Positions 1 to 5,769 of a stretch of DNA of 6,851 nucleotides are shown piece after piece. The stretch's first letter is position 1, and each line of letters opens with the position of its first letter. The notes beneath the pieces were generated by a model, which saw only the letters and a list, made by a program, of their open reading frames with translations, was not told the origin of the DNA and ran no database searches. The translations under genes and the position numbers were made by a program. This DNA comes from Nitrospirota bacterium (GTDB lineage Bacteria > Nitrospirota > CAKKRA01 > 9FT-COMBO-42-15): NCBI GenBank assembly GCA_016195585.1, contig JACPZJ010000091.1, positions 1 through 6,851 on the forward strand, given 5' to 3'.

Positions 1-123
1 CGGCACAAACAATAAAGTTCCAATTACCCACCCTGCCACGCTCCTGTTCTTTCTTTTTGCCACTATTCCGGCTACAACTGCCAGAACAATAAAAATCCCC
101 AAGATTGTTATTGCTATAAGCAT
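1..123 (-). CDS. Small membrane protein, N-terminal part only (runs off left edge)
   Basis: An open frame of 41 codons starts at the ATG at 123-121 and reaches the window edge without a stop. A strong Shine-Dalgarno run (AAGGGGGG, 137-130) lies 6 bases before the ATG, which supports a real start. The product begins MLIAITILGIFIVLAVVAGI, one clear transmembrane helix (residues 2-22). A basic patch follows (AKRKNRS, about 23-29), then the start of a second hydrophobic stretch (GWVIGTLLFVP). This hydrophobic / K-R-rich / S-x-x-GW / hydrophobic layout resembles widespread two-helix small membrane proteins of unknown function, so no function is assigned. It lies 48 bases downstream of ccsA on the same strand and could be the next gene of the operon. 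The visible piece is too short to say more. Confidence 0.6.
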   Translation of the reverse strand, partial: MLIAITILGIFIVLAVVAGIVAKRKNRSVAGWVIGTLLFVP

Positions 124-171
124 AATAATCCCCCCTTATATCTTGCATACAGGTTTTTAACTATCCCTTTC

Positions 172-1017
172 TTATGCATAAGCATGCAGCCCTGGCAATA
201 TAAAACTCACACCCCAGTAAAGGAATACTATTGCAAGAAAACCTATTATGGCAAATACGGCTGTCCGAACCCCGCGCCAGCCGTGCGTAACCCTCGCATG
301 AAGGTAGCCTGCATATATCAGCCATACAATGGCAGACCATGTCTCCTTCGGATCCCAGCTCCAGTATGTGCCCCATGCATAGTTTGCCCAAACAGCGCCT
401 GTAATAATGCCGATTGTAAGAAATGGGAAGCCCCAGGCAATGGATTTGTAATTCAGGTTATCTAAGATATTTAAATCAGGAAACCTTACAAAGAAATTTT
501 TTAAGCCGCTGTCTCCGCCCTTTTTTTCAACCCAGTTTTTTATAAGATACATTATGCTTATGCCAAAGGATATGGCAAAGCCGGCATAACCTAAGAATGT
601 GGTAATGACATGAATCTCAAGCCAGATGCTCTGCAAGGCAGGATTTAATGGGTCAATTGCCTGATAACGGTATGGCAGCAGCCATACAATGGTAAGTATG
701 GAAAGGAATACGAGGCTCATTACAAAGGCGCCTATAATCCTGAGCTTGTATCTGAACTCCATAAAAAGGTAGCCAAGCACAGTCGCCCATGTAAAGAGGA
801 GCATGGATTCATAGAGATTTGCAAATGGCGCATGTCCTGATTCATACGCCCTGTATCCGAGCGCCAGTGTATTTGCTATAAAGCCGAGTATTGCAGTTAC
901 TGTGCCGAGCTGGCCGAGGGTTTCATTCTTATAAAAAAGGCCGTAAAGCATATAAAATGCAAACGTTGCCAGATACAGCCAAAATGCAACATCTACCCAG
1001 AAAAAGGAATTTATCAT
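172..1017 (-). CDS. ccsA: System II cytochrome c biogenesis heme protein CcsA (ResC family; called CcsB in some databases)
   Basis: CcsA is the heme-handling half of the System II cytochrome c synthase. With ResB it carries heme across the cytoplasmic membrane and presents it to apocytochrome CXXCH sites on the outer face. The 281-residue product is highly hydrophobic, with several membrane segments (about 10-29, 38-55, 68-88, 94-115, 135-159, 196-210, 228-244, 251-272). The diagnostic tryptophan-rich WWD motif is complete at 210-226 (WANYAWGTYWSWDPKET). Candidate heme-ligand histidines of the family are H136 (in LEIHVITT) and H278 near the C-terminus (PGLHAY). The conserved FANLYESM segment is at 65-72. 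The length fits the short CcsA form, not a ResB fusion. The start has an ideal site: GGAGG (1028-1024) 6 bases before the ATG, in a GGAGGAGG run that overlaps the resB stop codon (13-base gap). This implies co-translation with resB. The naming of CcsA and CcsB is swapped between schemes. Confidence 0.95.
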   Translation of the reverse strand: MINSFFWVDVAFWLYLATFAFYMLYGLFYKNETLGQLGTVTAILGFIANTLALGYRAYESGHAPFANLYESMLLFTWATVLGYLFMEFRYKLRIIGAFVMSLVFLSILTIVWLLPYRYQAIDPLNPALQSIWLEIHVITTFLGYAGFAISFGISIMYLIKNWVEKKGGDSGLKNFFVRFPDLNILDNLNYKSIAWGFPFLTIGIITGAVWANYAWGTYWSWDPKETWSAIVWLIYAGYLHARVTHGWRGVRTAVFAIIGFLAIVFLYWGVSFILPGLHAYA

Positions 1018-1030
1018 CTACAACCTCCTC

Positions 1031-2461
1031 CTATTTCCCAATCCTGTTAAGCTCATCAATTAGATTGGAAAAATCCTTATCAAAGTTAATCTTATCCTTA
1101 TTGGCGTTTCCTCCAACATAAATATCAACCTTATCCTTTTTATCTACAATCTTTATCCATATCCTCTTATGAATAACAAAGAAAGAGAGGAAGAGGCCGA
1201 CTGTTAGAAGTGTAGAGCCGACCCAGACTACATTAACACCCGGGTCATTTGCAATACTCAACCCTGTCCACTGGGGCGCCTTGTATCCGCCTATTTCAAT
1301 AAAATATTTTGTGCTCTTGTCAATAAAGGCCTCAGGATATTTTGCAAAGAGCCATGGGCTTGACTTCAGCACACCCTTTTCATATATCTCTATCTGTATT
1401 GCAGGATTGTTGTGTTCCATAGATTTTGAAAATATCTGCTTGCTTTCTGTATCATAATAAAAGTCTGCTGCAAACCCTATTACCTTGATCTTTATGTCTG
1501 TCTTTGGAACAGGGGTCTCAACCCCAAAATCTGCTATGACCTCTGCAACCAGACCCTTTGTCTTTTTATCTGTCAAAAAGAATCTTGCCTTCTCCACCCT
1601 GTCCCATGCCTGTCCATAACTGCTTTGATAGAACCAGATGCCTTTATATTTCAAAGGGTCGTTGACCTCAATGGTCTTTTTCATGACCTCTTTGCCATTT
1701 TCAAGCACTGTCAGGGCGCTGAAAAAATGCTTTATTTTATAATCATCGTAATATTCTATCCAGAACTTATCAACCCTCAAGTCAAAGCCGCCCTGCTGGA
1801 AATGCTTTGTCTCACCTTCAAGTATTGTGGCAAAACCCTTAAAGCCAAAGAAGCTGCCAATGATTGCGCCCAGAAAGATAATAAGCAGCCCGACATGGGT
1901 AATATCAGAGCCGATGCGGCCAATGCCGCCCTTGCGGGCAAAGATGGAGATGCCTGAGCCCTTCTCCTCTATCAAGACATTGTATCTCTTTTTCTTAAGC
2001 AGAGTAGAGATTGCATCCTTCATATGCTGTATACTGACATTATGATTTAATCTTACACTGTTCTTCTGCCTCAGGATTGCATCCTCTGCCATGACTACGG
2101 TCTTATCTTTGATGAGCCTCCATTTTGGCGGCAGCCTCCTGAAAAAGCAGACTGAGAGATTTACGCTCAGGAGAATGATCATTAGGGTAAAATACCATGC
2201 ATGAAAAATATCTGTAAGCCCTAATGCCCTGATAATCCCATACCACTTCTCCCCATACTGTGCGATATACATTGCTGGTTCGCGGTTCTGCTCAACCACA
2301 GTGCCGAATATGGAAAGTATTGCCAAGATTATAAAGGTGAAGATGGCGAGCTTTGGGGAGCTGAAGGTCTCAACAAATTTATCCTCTATGCGGTCCCATA
2401 GGCCTGCCTCCTTTTGCCTTGGCGCTGCCGCAGCCGCTCCCTCTACCTTTTTCTCATCCAT
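1031..2461 (-). CDS. resB: System II cytochrome c biogenesis protein ResB/Ccs1
   Basis: ResB (Ccs1) is the partner of CcsA in the System II heme export and ligation complex. The product is 476 residues. It has an alanine-rich cytoplasmic N-terminus (1-34) and four membrane segments (about 36-55, 86-106, 187-206, 409-430). A large extracytoplasmic domain lies between segments 3 and 4. Family hallmarks are FSSPKLAIFTFIILAILSIFGT near TM1, DITHVGLLIIFLGAIIG in TM3 (H189), NDPLKYKGIWFYQSSYG (267-283), and the C-terminal block DPGVNVVWVGSTLLTVGLFL followed by SFFVIHKRIW with H431 just past TM4. The histidines at the ends of TM3 and TM4 match positions proposed as heme ligands in this family. Length and domain order are normal for a separate ResB. 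The ATG follows AAAGGA at about 9 bases. A good promoter lies at 2569-2540 and a GC-rich hairpin lies in the predicted leader. ccsA follows 13 bases downstream. Confidence 0.95.
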   Translation of the reverse strand: MDEKKVEGAAAAAPRQKEAGLWDRIEDKFVETFSSPKLAIFTFIILAILSIFGTVVEQNREPAMYIAQYGEKWYGIIRALGLTDIFHAWYFTLMIILLSVNLSVCFFRRLPPKWRLIKDKTVVMAEDAILRQKNSVRLNHNVSIQHMKDAISTLLKKKRYNVLIEEKGSGISIFARKGGIGRIGSDITHVGLLIIFLGAIIGSFFGFKGFATILEGETKHFQQGGFDLRVDKFWIEYYDDYKIKHFFSALTVLENGKEVMKKTIEVNDPLKYKGIWFYQSSYGQAWDRVEKARFFLTDKKTKGLVAEVIADFGVETPVPKTDIKIKVIGFAADFYYDTESKQIFSKSMEHNNPAIQIEIYEKGVLKSSPWLFAKYPEAFIDKSTKYFIEIGGYKAPQWTGLSIANDPGVNVVWVGSTLLTVGLFLSFFVIHKRIWIKIVDKKDKVDIYVGGNANKDKINFDKDFSNLIDELNRIGK

Positions 2462-2492
2462 TAAAAGCTTTCCTTTCTATCCTGTCTAAACA

Positions 2493-2519
2493 GCAGGGGC
2501 GGGGTAACCCCGCCCCTGC
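2493..2519 (-). repeat. Dispersed palindrome, copy 1 (27 bp, GC-rich stem)
   Basis: A perfect inverted repeat with 13-base arms (GCAGGGGCGGGGT on the plus strand) around one central base, so a 12-bp stem with a 3-base loop is possible. On the minus strand it begins TGCAGGGGC, the same end as two other palindromes in this window (TGTAGGGGC at 2604-2596 and 3181-3173), but the inner stem differs. It lies 31 bases upstream of the resB start and probably within its leader. No T-run follows on either strand, so it is not a standard terminator. Confidence 0.85.
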
Positions 2520-2539
2520 ATTGAATCTTAATTATAAAA

Positions 2540-2569
2540 ATTATAACATATAATTTTTGTCTATATCAA
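2540..2569 (-). promoter_or_regulatory. Predicted sigma-70 promoter for resB-ccsA
   Basis: On the minus strand, TTGATA (2569-2564) is followed after 18 bases by TATAAT (2545-2540), a perfect -10 hexamer preceded by TG one base away (TGTTATAAT, extended -10). It sits in an AT-rich stretch downstream of the thioredoxin gene. The start point would be near 2533, giving a leader of about 70 bases that contains palindrome copy 1. AT-rich sequence throws up such matches by chance, so this is a prediction. Confidence 0.5.
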
Positions 2570-2582
2570 TTATTTTCAGGTA

Positions 2583-2604
2583 GGCTTAATATTAAGCCCC
2601 TACA
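2583..2604 (-). repeat. Dispersed palindrome, copy 2
   Basis: A perfect 16-bp palindrome, GGCTTAATATTAAGCC (2583-2598), flanked by GTA on one side and CCTACA on the other. Read on the minus strand it begins TGTAGGGGC one base after the stop codon of the thioredoxin gene and ends GCCTAC. It shares the outer end with copies 1 and 3 and has its own AT-rich stem. No T-run follows, so it is not a classical terminator. Confidence 0.75.
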
Positions 2605-2605
2605 T

Positions 2606-3133
2606 TTAATCCTGTGGTTTTTTTGCCCCTGCATAGTCTGCAAGGGTTACATTTGTTTTATATGCCCTGTCCTGTACATAGCTTAATGTCTTAATAAAAT
2701 AATCAGGCTCTATCTTCCCCGGCATCATTGCTATCAAGGTTCCATCACCTTCTAAAAACCATGTTGTTGGCACCTCTTTTACGCTATAATGTACTGCCAA
2801 TTCTTTATACCCCATCTTCCTGCCTTTATAATGCGCCTCACCCGAAAGCTCCGCATCAACCCTTATGGGGATAAACCCCTTTTCTATCAGCCCCCGCACC
2901 TCTTTATTGCCAAAGGTCTCCTCGTCCATCTTCTTGCACCAGTCGCACCAGTGGGTGACAAAATTAAGGAGTATCTGTTTATTCTCCCTCTTTGCCTTCT
3001 CCATCCCCTCGTTATAACCCAGCCATCTTATATTACCCTTCTTGCCAAAGCCTGTCCCTTTTACCCCGAACATATAGCCTGCGCCAATGCCGATTATTAT
3101 AATTGCAATCAGAATTATTAATTTACTTTTCAT
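2606..3133 (-). CDS. Membrane-anchored thioredoxin-like protein (WCDWC active site), probable apocytochrome thiol reductase
   Basis: The 175-residue product has an N-terminal signal-anchor helix (about 4-22) and a thioredoxin-fold domain facing outward. The active site is HWCDWCKKMDEETF (C63 and C66), and the cis-proline loop is VPTTWF (P122). The 'C-x-x-C-K-x-M-D-x-x-T-F' run is typical of the Thioredoxin_7 / DsbD-gamma type, not of classical thioredoxin (WCGPC). Next to resB and ccsA the likely job is that of ResA/CcsX: reducing apocytochrome CXXCH disulfides before heme attachment. That role is inferred from context. The electron donor (CcdA or DsbD) is not in this window. The ATG has only a weak ribosome site (GGTGA). 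The gene lies 48 bases downstream of the TPR gene, with palindrome copy 3 between them. An alternative role is general periplasmic disulfide reduction. Confidence 0.85.
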   Translation of the reverse strand: MKSKLIILIAIIIIGIGAGYMFGVKGTGFGKKGNIRWLGYNEGMEKAKRENKQILLNFVTHWCDWCKKMDEETFGNKEVRGLIEKGFIPIRVDAELSGEAHYKGRKMGYKELAVHYSVKEVPTTWFLEGDGTLIAMMPGKIEPDYFIKTLSYVQDRAYKTNVTLADYAGAKKPQD

Positions 3134-3156
3134 GATTTCACCATCGTTTGTAAAAT

Positions 3157-3181
3157 GGCGAACACAAGGTTCGCCCCTACA
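3157..3181 (-). repeat. Dispersed palindrome, copy 3
   Basis: GGCGAAC (3157-3163) and GTTCGCC (3169-3175) form a perfect 7-bp stem with a 5-base loop, followed by CCTACA. On the minus strand it reads TGTAGGGGCGAAC, beginning directly at the stop codon of the TPR gene. It shares its outer end with copies 1 and 2. It lies in the 48-base gap between the TPR and thioredoxin genes, about 24 bases before the thioredoxin start. Confidence 0.75.
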
Positions 3182-3724
3182 TTATTTGAATTGCTCAAGA
3201 AATTTTTTTGACTCTTTGCCAACCGGTGATGCAGGATCCATTGCAGCCGCCCTCTGCCATGCCTCCCTCGCCTTGTCCTTATTTCCATTTGATACATATG
3301 CAAAACCGAGGCTCAGCCATATACGCTGATACATAGGATCAACCTTTGACCCCTTTTCAAGCTCTTTTACGGCCTCATCCTTTTTACCGACATATAGATA
3401 TGCAAGGCCGAGGTCATTTATGGTATCTATATCCTTTGGATTTAATGCAACGGCCTTCTTGTATTCAGCAATAGCCTCATCAAACCTGCTGTTTTCAAAA
3501 TACAGGTCGCCGAGCCGGGCCATTGCCTCTGCATCCTTTGGGTTTGCGGCTATGCGCCTCTTAAAATCCTTTATTGCATCTTCAGGCGCTGGCATATGGC
3601 CTCCGGAAGCAGCCACTACATCCTCAGCCTTTATCTCTTTTTTATTTTTAGCTATGCCAAAAAAGTATCCAAAACCTAAACCCGCTGCAAGAATGACAAC
3701 TAATATGGCTGCCTTTTTACCCAT
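3182..3724 (-). CDS. Membrane-anchored TPR protein of the cytochrome maturation cluster
   Basis: The 180-residue product has an N-terminal anchor helix (about 5-23), a short linker, and then three tandem TPR units at about 65-98, 99-132 and 133-166. Each shows the TPR pattern (for example LGDLYFENSRFDEAIAEYKK and LGLAYLYVGKKDEAVKELEK, each ending near a 'NPKD' or 'DP' turn). The TPR array would lie on the outer side of the membrane. TPR domains bind peptides; in System I the TPR part of CcmI/NrfG holds apocytochrome c for heme ligation. A similar docking role fits here but is inferred from position only. The gene starts 33 bases after the CYCYC gene stop, with a GGGGAT ribosome site about 10 bases before the ATG. 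A general assembly or lipoprotein-interaction TPR protein is the alternative. Confidence 0.8.
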   Translation of the reverse strand: MGKKAAILVVILAAGLGFGYFFGIAKNKKEIKAEDVVAASGGHMPAPEDAIKDFKRRIAANPKDAEAMARLGDLYFENSRFDEAIAEYKKAVALNPKDIDTINDLGLAYLYVGKKDEAVKELEKGSKVDPMYQRIWLSLGFAYVSNGNKDKAREAWQRAAAMDPASPVGKESKKFLEQFK

Positions 3725-3757
3725 CTAAAATTATCCCCACACTGTTTTGTATTGTAT

Positions 3758-4225
3758 TTATGGCCTGTAGAATTCCTTGTCTATTGCAGCACGGATCTCC
3801 GGTATTGTCTTTCCAGCCTTGTGTAGCTCGCCTGCCCGCAATGCTTCATTTATACATATATCGCAATTTGCGCCATGGTCATCCACATAGCAGGTCAAAA
3901 GGCTCTTATGGCCAAAATTCGGCTTACAATAACAATAGCAAAAGAGGCTGTCAAGCACATCGGGTATCTCCTGAGCCACTTTATATGCATTTGATGTCTT
4001 GCCAAAAAACAGCACCGGCGAGAGGGTCGGGCGAGTCTCCCCCCCGCGTTCTACCTTCCCAGCTGTCTGCTTTGATGCTGATGTCCTGTTCCACTTTCCA
4101 TAGAGGAAACCTCCTCCCACAGCCAATATCAGAACCACTGCCAATATAATATAAAAAGTGTTATTGGATTTTTTATCCTCTTCCTGCCTGCCTGTTTGGC
4201 TGGCTGGTTTTTCTTTTCTGGACAT
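3758..4225 (-). CDS. Membrane-anchored CYCYC-motif cysteine protein (CYCXC / PCYCGC-like family)
   Basis: The product has a charged cytoplasmic N-terminus (about 1-22), one anchor helix (about 23-44), a linker, and a cysteine-rich outer domain. Counting from the ATG at 4225, it is 155 residues. The core is LDSLFCYCYCKPNFGHKSLL (cysteines 96, 98, 100), then C112 in TCYVDDHG, then CDIC (C121, C124) leading into a helix INEALRAGELHKAGKTIPEI. The closely spaced CYC-x-C block with a following C-x-x-C matches the family annotated as CYCXC (seleno)proteins or PCYCGC-motif proteins, whose function I do not know to be established. Here the variable position is Tyr, encoded normally, with no in-frame TGA. 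The spacing suggests metal or thiol chemistry. Position just before TPR, thioredoxin and Ccs genes suggests a part in cytochrome or thiol handling. A TTG codon directly upstream (4228) would add one residue, but ATG is better spaced from the ribosome site. Confidence 0.8.
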   Translation of the reverse strand: MSRKEKPASQTGRQEEDKKSNNTFYIILAVVLILAVGGGFLYGKWNRTSASKQTAGKVERGGETRPTLSPVLFFGKTSNAYKVAQEIPDVLDSLFCYCYCKPNFGHKSLLTCYVDDHGANCDICINEALRAGELHKAGKTIPEIRAAIDKEFYRP

Positions 4226-4233
4226 CAATAATT

Positions 4234-4240
4234 CCCCCTT
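4234..4240 (-). promoter_or_regulatory. Ribosome binding site that decides the CYCYC gene start
   Basis: AAGGGGG lies 8 bases before the ATG at 4225 and only 5 before the adjacent TTG at 4228. The usual spacing and codon preference favour the ATG. Confidence 0.6.
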
Positions 4241-4282
4241 ATCTGCGCCATTCCCGCCACTGCCTCCGTAGAAATAACGATT

Positions 4283-4311
4283 AACATAAATATTTGCACA
4301 CTATTTATCAA
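4283..4311 (-). promoter_or_regulatory. Weak candidate promoter for the CYCYC-TPR-thioredoxin genes
   Basis: On the minus strand, TTGATA (4311-4306, in the last codons of the M56 gene) is separated by 17 bases from TATGTT (4288-4283). Five and four of six bases match the sigma-70 boxes. It would allow the cytochrome genes to be transcribed without the regulator pair. The match could be chance; nothing else in the 75-base gap 4226-4300 decides it. Confidence 0.25.
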
Positions 4312-5248
4312 CTATCAGCGAATGCGATGACCTGCAGTTAAGCGTCCCTAATATCGGAAGCTTGTAAGCAAAGGACGGCAGTGTAAGCATACCCAACAGC
4401 ACAACTATAACTATAAGACTTACCGCTGCCCTTAAATATGGAAGCCCCAGCGGCCTGTCCTTCATCGGATCTATCAGCCTGTGGATCCTCTCGGTCTGTG
4501 AATCTGCCCTCCATATTGCTGTAGGATTTAATATCAGATCATTTTTTAATTTTAGCAGCTTCATCATCGCGCTTGCAAGTTCCAGCGGCCTTCTTGACGC
4601 AGCAATTGCCGCATCATCAGCAGCCTTCTCCTTTGAGGAGATAAAGAGCTCTTTTAAAAATCTGCTTAGCGGGATAAAGAAAAAGGTATCGCAGATAAAT
4701 GCAACCATCAGGAGCCTCAGGGGGTCATACTTTCTTACATGATGCGACTCATGAAGTATTACAGCCTTCAACTCCTCCCTCTTTAATCGTTTGCATAATG
4801 TCCCTGACAGATATATCTTTGGCTGTAAAAAGCCAACGGTAAAGGCATTATGCAGCCTATTATCTTCAAATATAATGATCCTTTTAAAAATATCCTTATC
4901 TGGCGTCAGCTTCTTTATCTTGCTATAGCCTCTTACCCCGGCCTTCTGCCACTCAAGCCTCTCTGATAGCTTCATACTGCCATTGATGCTGAGCATCAAC
5001 CTTGAAACAGCATTTATCAGGCCGATTAAAAGGACGGCTATCCCAATCCATGGGAGGACGGAATGTATCATGGCAAGAATGATAAGGCACCTCGTAATAA
5101 GATCAGGGCAGCAGCTTAATGTATTTTTAACTGTAATTGTCGGCTCAATAACATGAGTTATGGCATAAAGAAAACTGACGCTGCCTATTGCTGCAATGGA
5201 GAATAAAACGCCAATTATTATCCATGTCCTTTTTATTTGATTAGTCAT
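4301..5248 (-). CDS. M56 family (BlaR1-like) membrane zinc metallopeptidase without a sensor domain
   Basis: M56 proteases are membrane gluzincins. In BlaR1/MecR1 a ligand signal activates the protease and leads to loss of the BlaI/MecI repressor. The 315-residue product has hydrophobic segments at about 8-29, 55-83, 178-197 and 272-291. The zinc site is HESHH (H166, E167, H170) in ILHESHHVRKYDP, and a downstream EKAADDAAI supplies the third ligand (E207). The NAFTVGFLQPKIYLS block (134-148) is typical of the family. BlaR1 is nearly twice as long because of an outer penicillin-binding domain. Here only about 24 residues follow the last helix, so a beta-lactam role is unlikely. Cysteines at 46, 47 and 54 lie in or beside the first predicted outer loop and C305 is in the outer tail. 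The gene starts 2 bases after the blaI-like stop, so the two are one unit. The signal sensed is unknown. Confidence 0.9.
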   Translation of the reverse strand: MTNQIKRTWIIIGVLFSIAAIGSVSFLYAITHVIEPTITVKNTLSCCPDLITRCLIILAMIHSVLPWIGIAVLLIGLINAVSRLMLSINGSMKLSERLEWQKAGVRGYSKIKKLTPDKDIFKRIIIFEDNRLHNAFTVGFLQPKIYLSGTLCKRLKREELKAVILHESHHVRKYDPLRLLMVAFICDTFFFIPLSRFLKELFISSKEKAADDAAIAASRRPLELASAMMKLLKLKNDLILNPTAIWRADSQTERIHRLIDPMKDRPLGLPYLRAAVSLIVIVVLLGMLTLPSFAYKLPILGTLNCRSSHSLIVDK

Positions 5249-5250
5249 TC

Positions 5251-5688
5251 CTATCTGCCCCTCTTTCTCAGCTCACCTTTCTTTTCTTCAATAAGATTTG
5301 ATAGATATTCCATCTGCTCGGGCTCCATCTCTGCGATGATGTCTATAAAAGAGGTAAACGCCGTCTGCGGATAGTTGCCGAGGACGCCCATTAGCACCTC
5401 CCGCGAGACAGACATTTCAAATGCCTCTTTTGTGCAGGCAGGTTTATAAAGATAGGTATTTTTAACAGGTAGCTTTGATAGAAGGCCCTTATTTGCCAGC
5501 CTTCCCATTACAGTCATTACAGTTGTATAGGCGATTTTTCTTTTCTTTCTTAATTCAGTAAAGACATCCCTCACAATGGCCTCTTCCCTTTTCCAGAGCA
5601 CCTCCATGATATCCTGCTCCAAATCGCCGAGAACCTGATTAAGGCCGTTTTTGTGCGGCTTAAAACTTGTTGCCACAAACTCCTGCAT
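5251..5688 (-). CDS. BlaI/MecI/CopY family transcriptional repressor
   Basis: The 145-residue product is a winged-helix repressor of the BlaI/MecI/CopY family, which binds TACA/TGTA palindromes as a dimer. The winged helix runs from about 19 to 85: LGDLEQDIMEVLW opens it, VRDVFTELRKKRKIAYTTV contains the helix-turn-helix, and the recognition helix TTVMTVMGRLANKGLL is followed by the wing (KNTYLYKP). The C-terminal dimer region (about 90-140) holds FTSFIDIIAE, where BlaI and MecI are cut near an N-F bond; that bond is not obviously kept here. The N-terminus is roughly 15-18 residues longer than in typical BlaI. The start is secured by GGAGG 5 bases before the ATG. The operator 32 bases upstream implies autoregulation. 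The M56 partner follows after 2 bases. CopY-type copper sensing is less likely because no C-terminal CxC pair is present. Confidence 0.93.
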   Translation of the reverse strand: MQEFVATSFKPHKNGLNQVLGDLEQDIMEVLWKREEAIVRDVFTELRKKRKIAYTTVMTVMGRLANKGLLSKLPVKNTYLYKPACTKEAFEMSVSREVLMGVLGNYPQTAFTSFIDIIAEMEPEQMEYLSNLIEEKKGELRKRGR

Positions 5689-5714
5689 TCAAACCTCCAA
5701 AACTGAACATAAAC

Positions 5715-5743
5715 AGTATATACTACAGCATGTAGTATGTCAA
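5715..5743 (-). promoter_or_regulatory. Near-consensus sigma-70 promoter of the blaI-M56 operon
   Basis: On the minus strand, a perfect -35 box TTGACA (5743-5738) is followed after exactly 17 bases by TATACT (5720-5715, five of six). The predicted start is near 5708, giving a leader of about 20 bases before the ATG at 5688. Such a strong core promoter makes sense if it is normally held shut by the operator that fills its spacer. Confidence 0.88.
5720..5738. promoter_or_regulatory. BlaI-type operator filling the promoter spacer
   Basis: ATACTACAGCATGTAGTAT is a perfect inverted repeat with 8-base arms around GCA. It contains the TACA...TGTA core of BlaI/MecI/CopY operators. It covers the whole 17-base spacer plus one base of each promoter box, so a bound repressor would block RNA polymerase. 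Only one copy is visible in the window, which points to autoregulation of this operon. Confidence 0.9.
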
Positions 5744-5769
5744 GCGATTTTGTTTTTTAAAGAAACTTC

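Noticed and set aside
184..465. Plus-strand open frames opposite ccsA, resB, the thioredoxin, TPR and CYCYC genes
   Set aside because: They lie opposite strongly supported minus-strand genes, lack ribosome sites, and give low-complexity or cysteine/proline-rich products typical of antisense shadows.
2493..2519. Intrinsic terminator between the thioredoxin gene and resB
   Set aside because: The stem is strong, but no run of T follows on either strand, and the same outer end recurs in two other intergenic palindromes, so a repeat family explains it better.
3758..4225. Selenocysteine in the CYCYC protein
   Set aside because: Some relatives are selenoproteins, but no in-frame TGA occurs in the motif here; the variable position is a normal Tyr codon.
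4301..5688. Beta-lactam resistance regulator pair (BlaR1/BlaI)
   Set aside because: The M56 protein ends shortly after its last helix with no penicillin-binding domain, and no beta-lactamase or PBP2a gene is present in the window.
5251..5688. CopY-type copper repressor
   Set aside because: The operator core would fit, but the C-terminal CxC metal-binding pairs of CopY are absent; only one cysteine (C85) is present.
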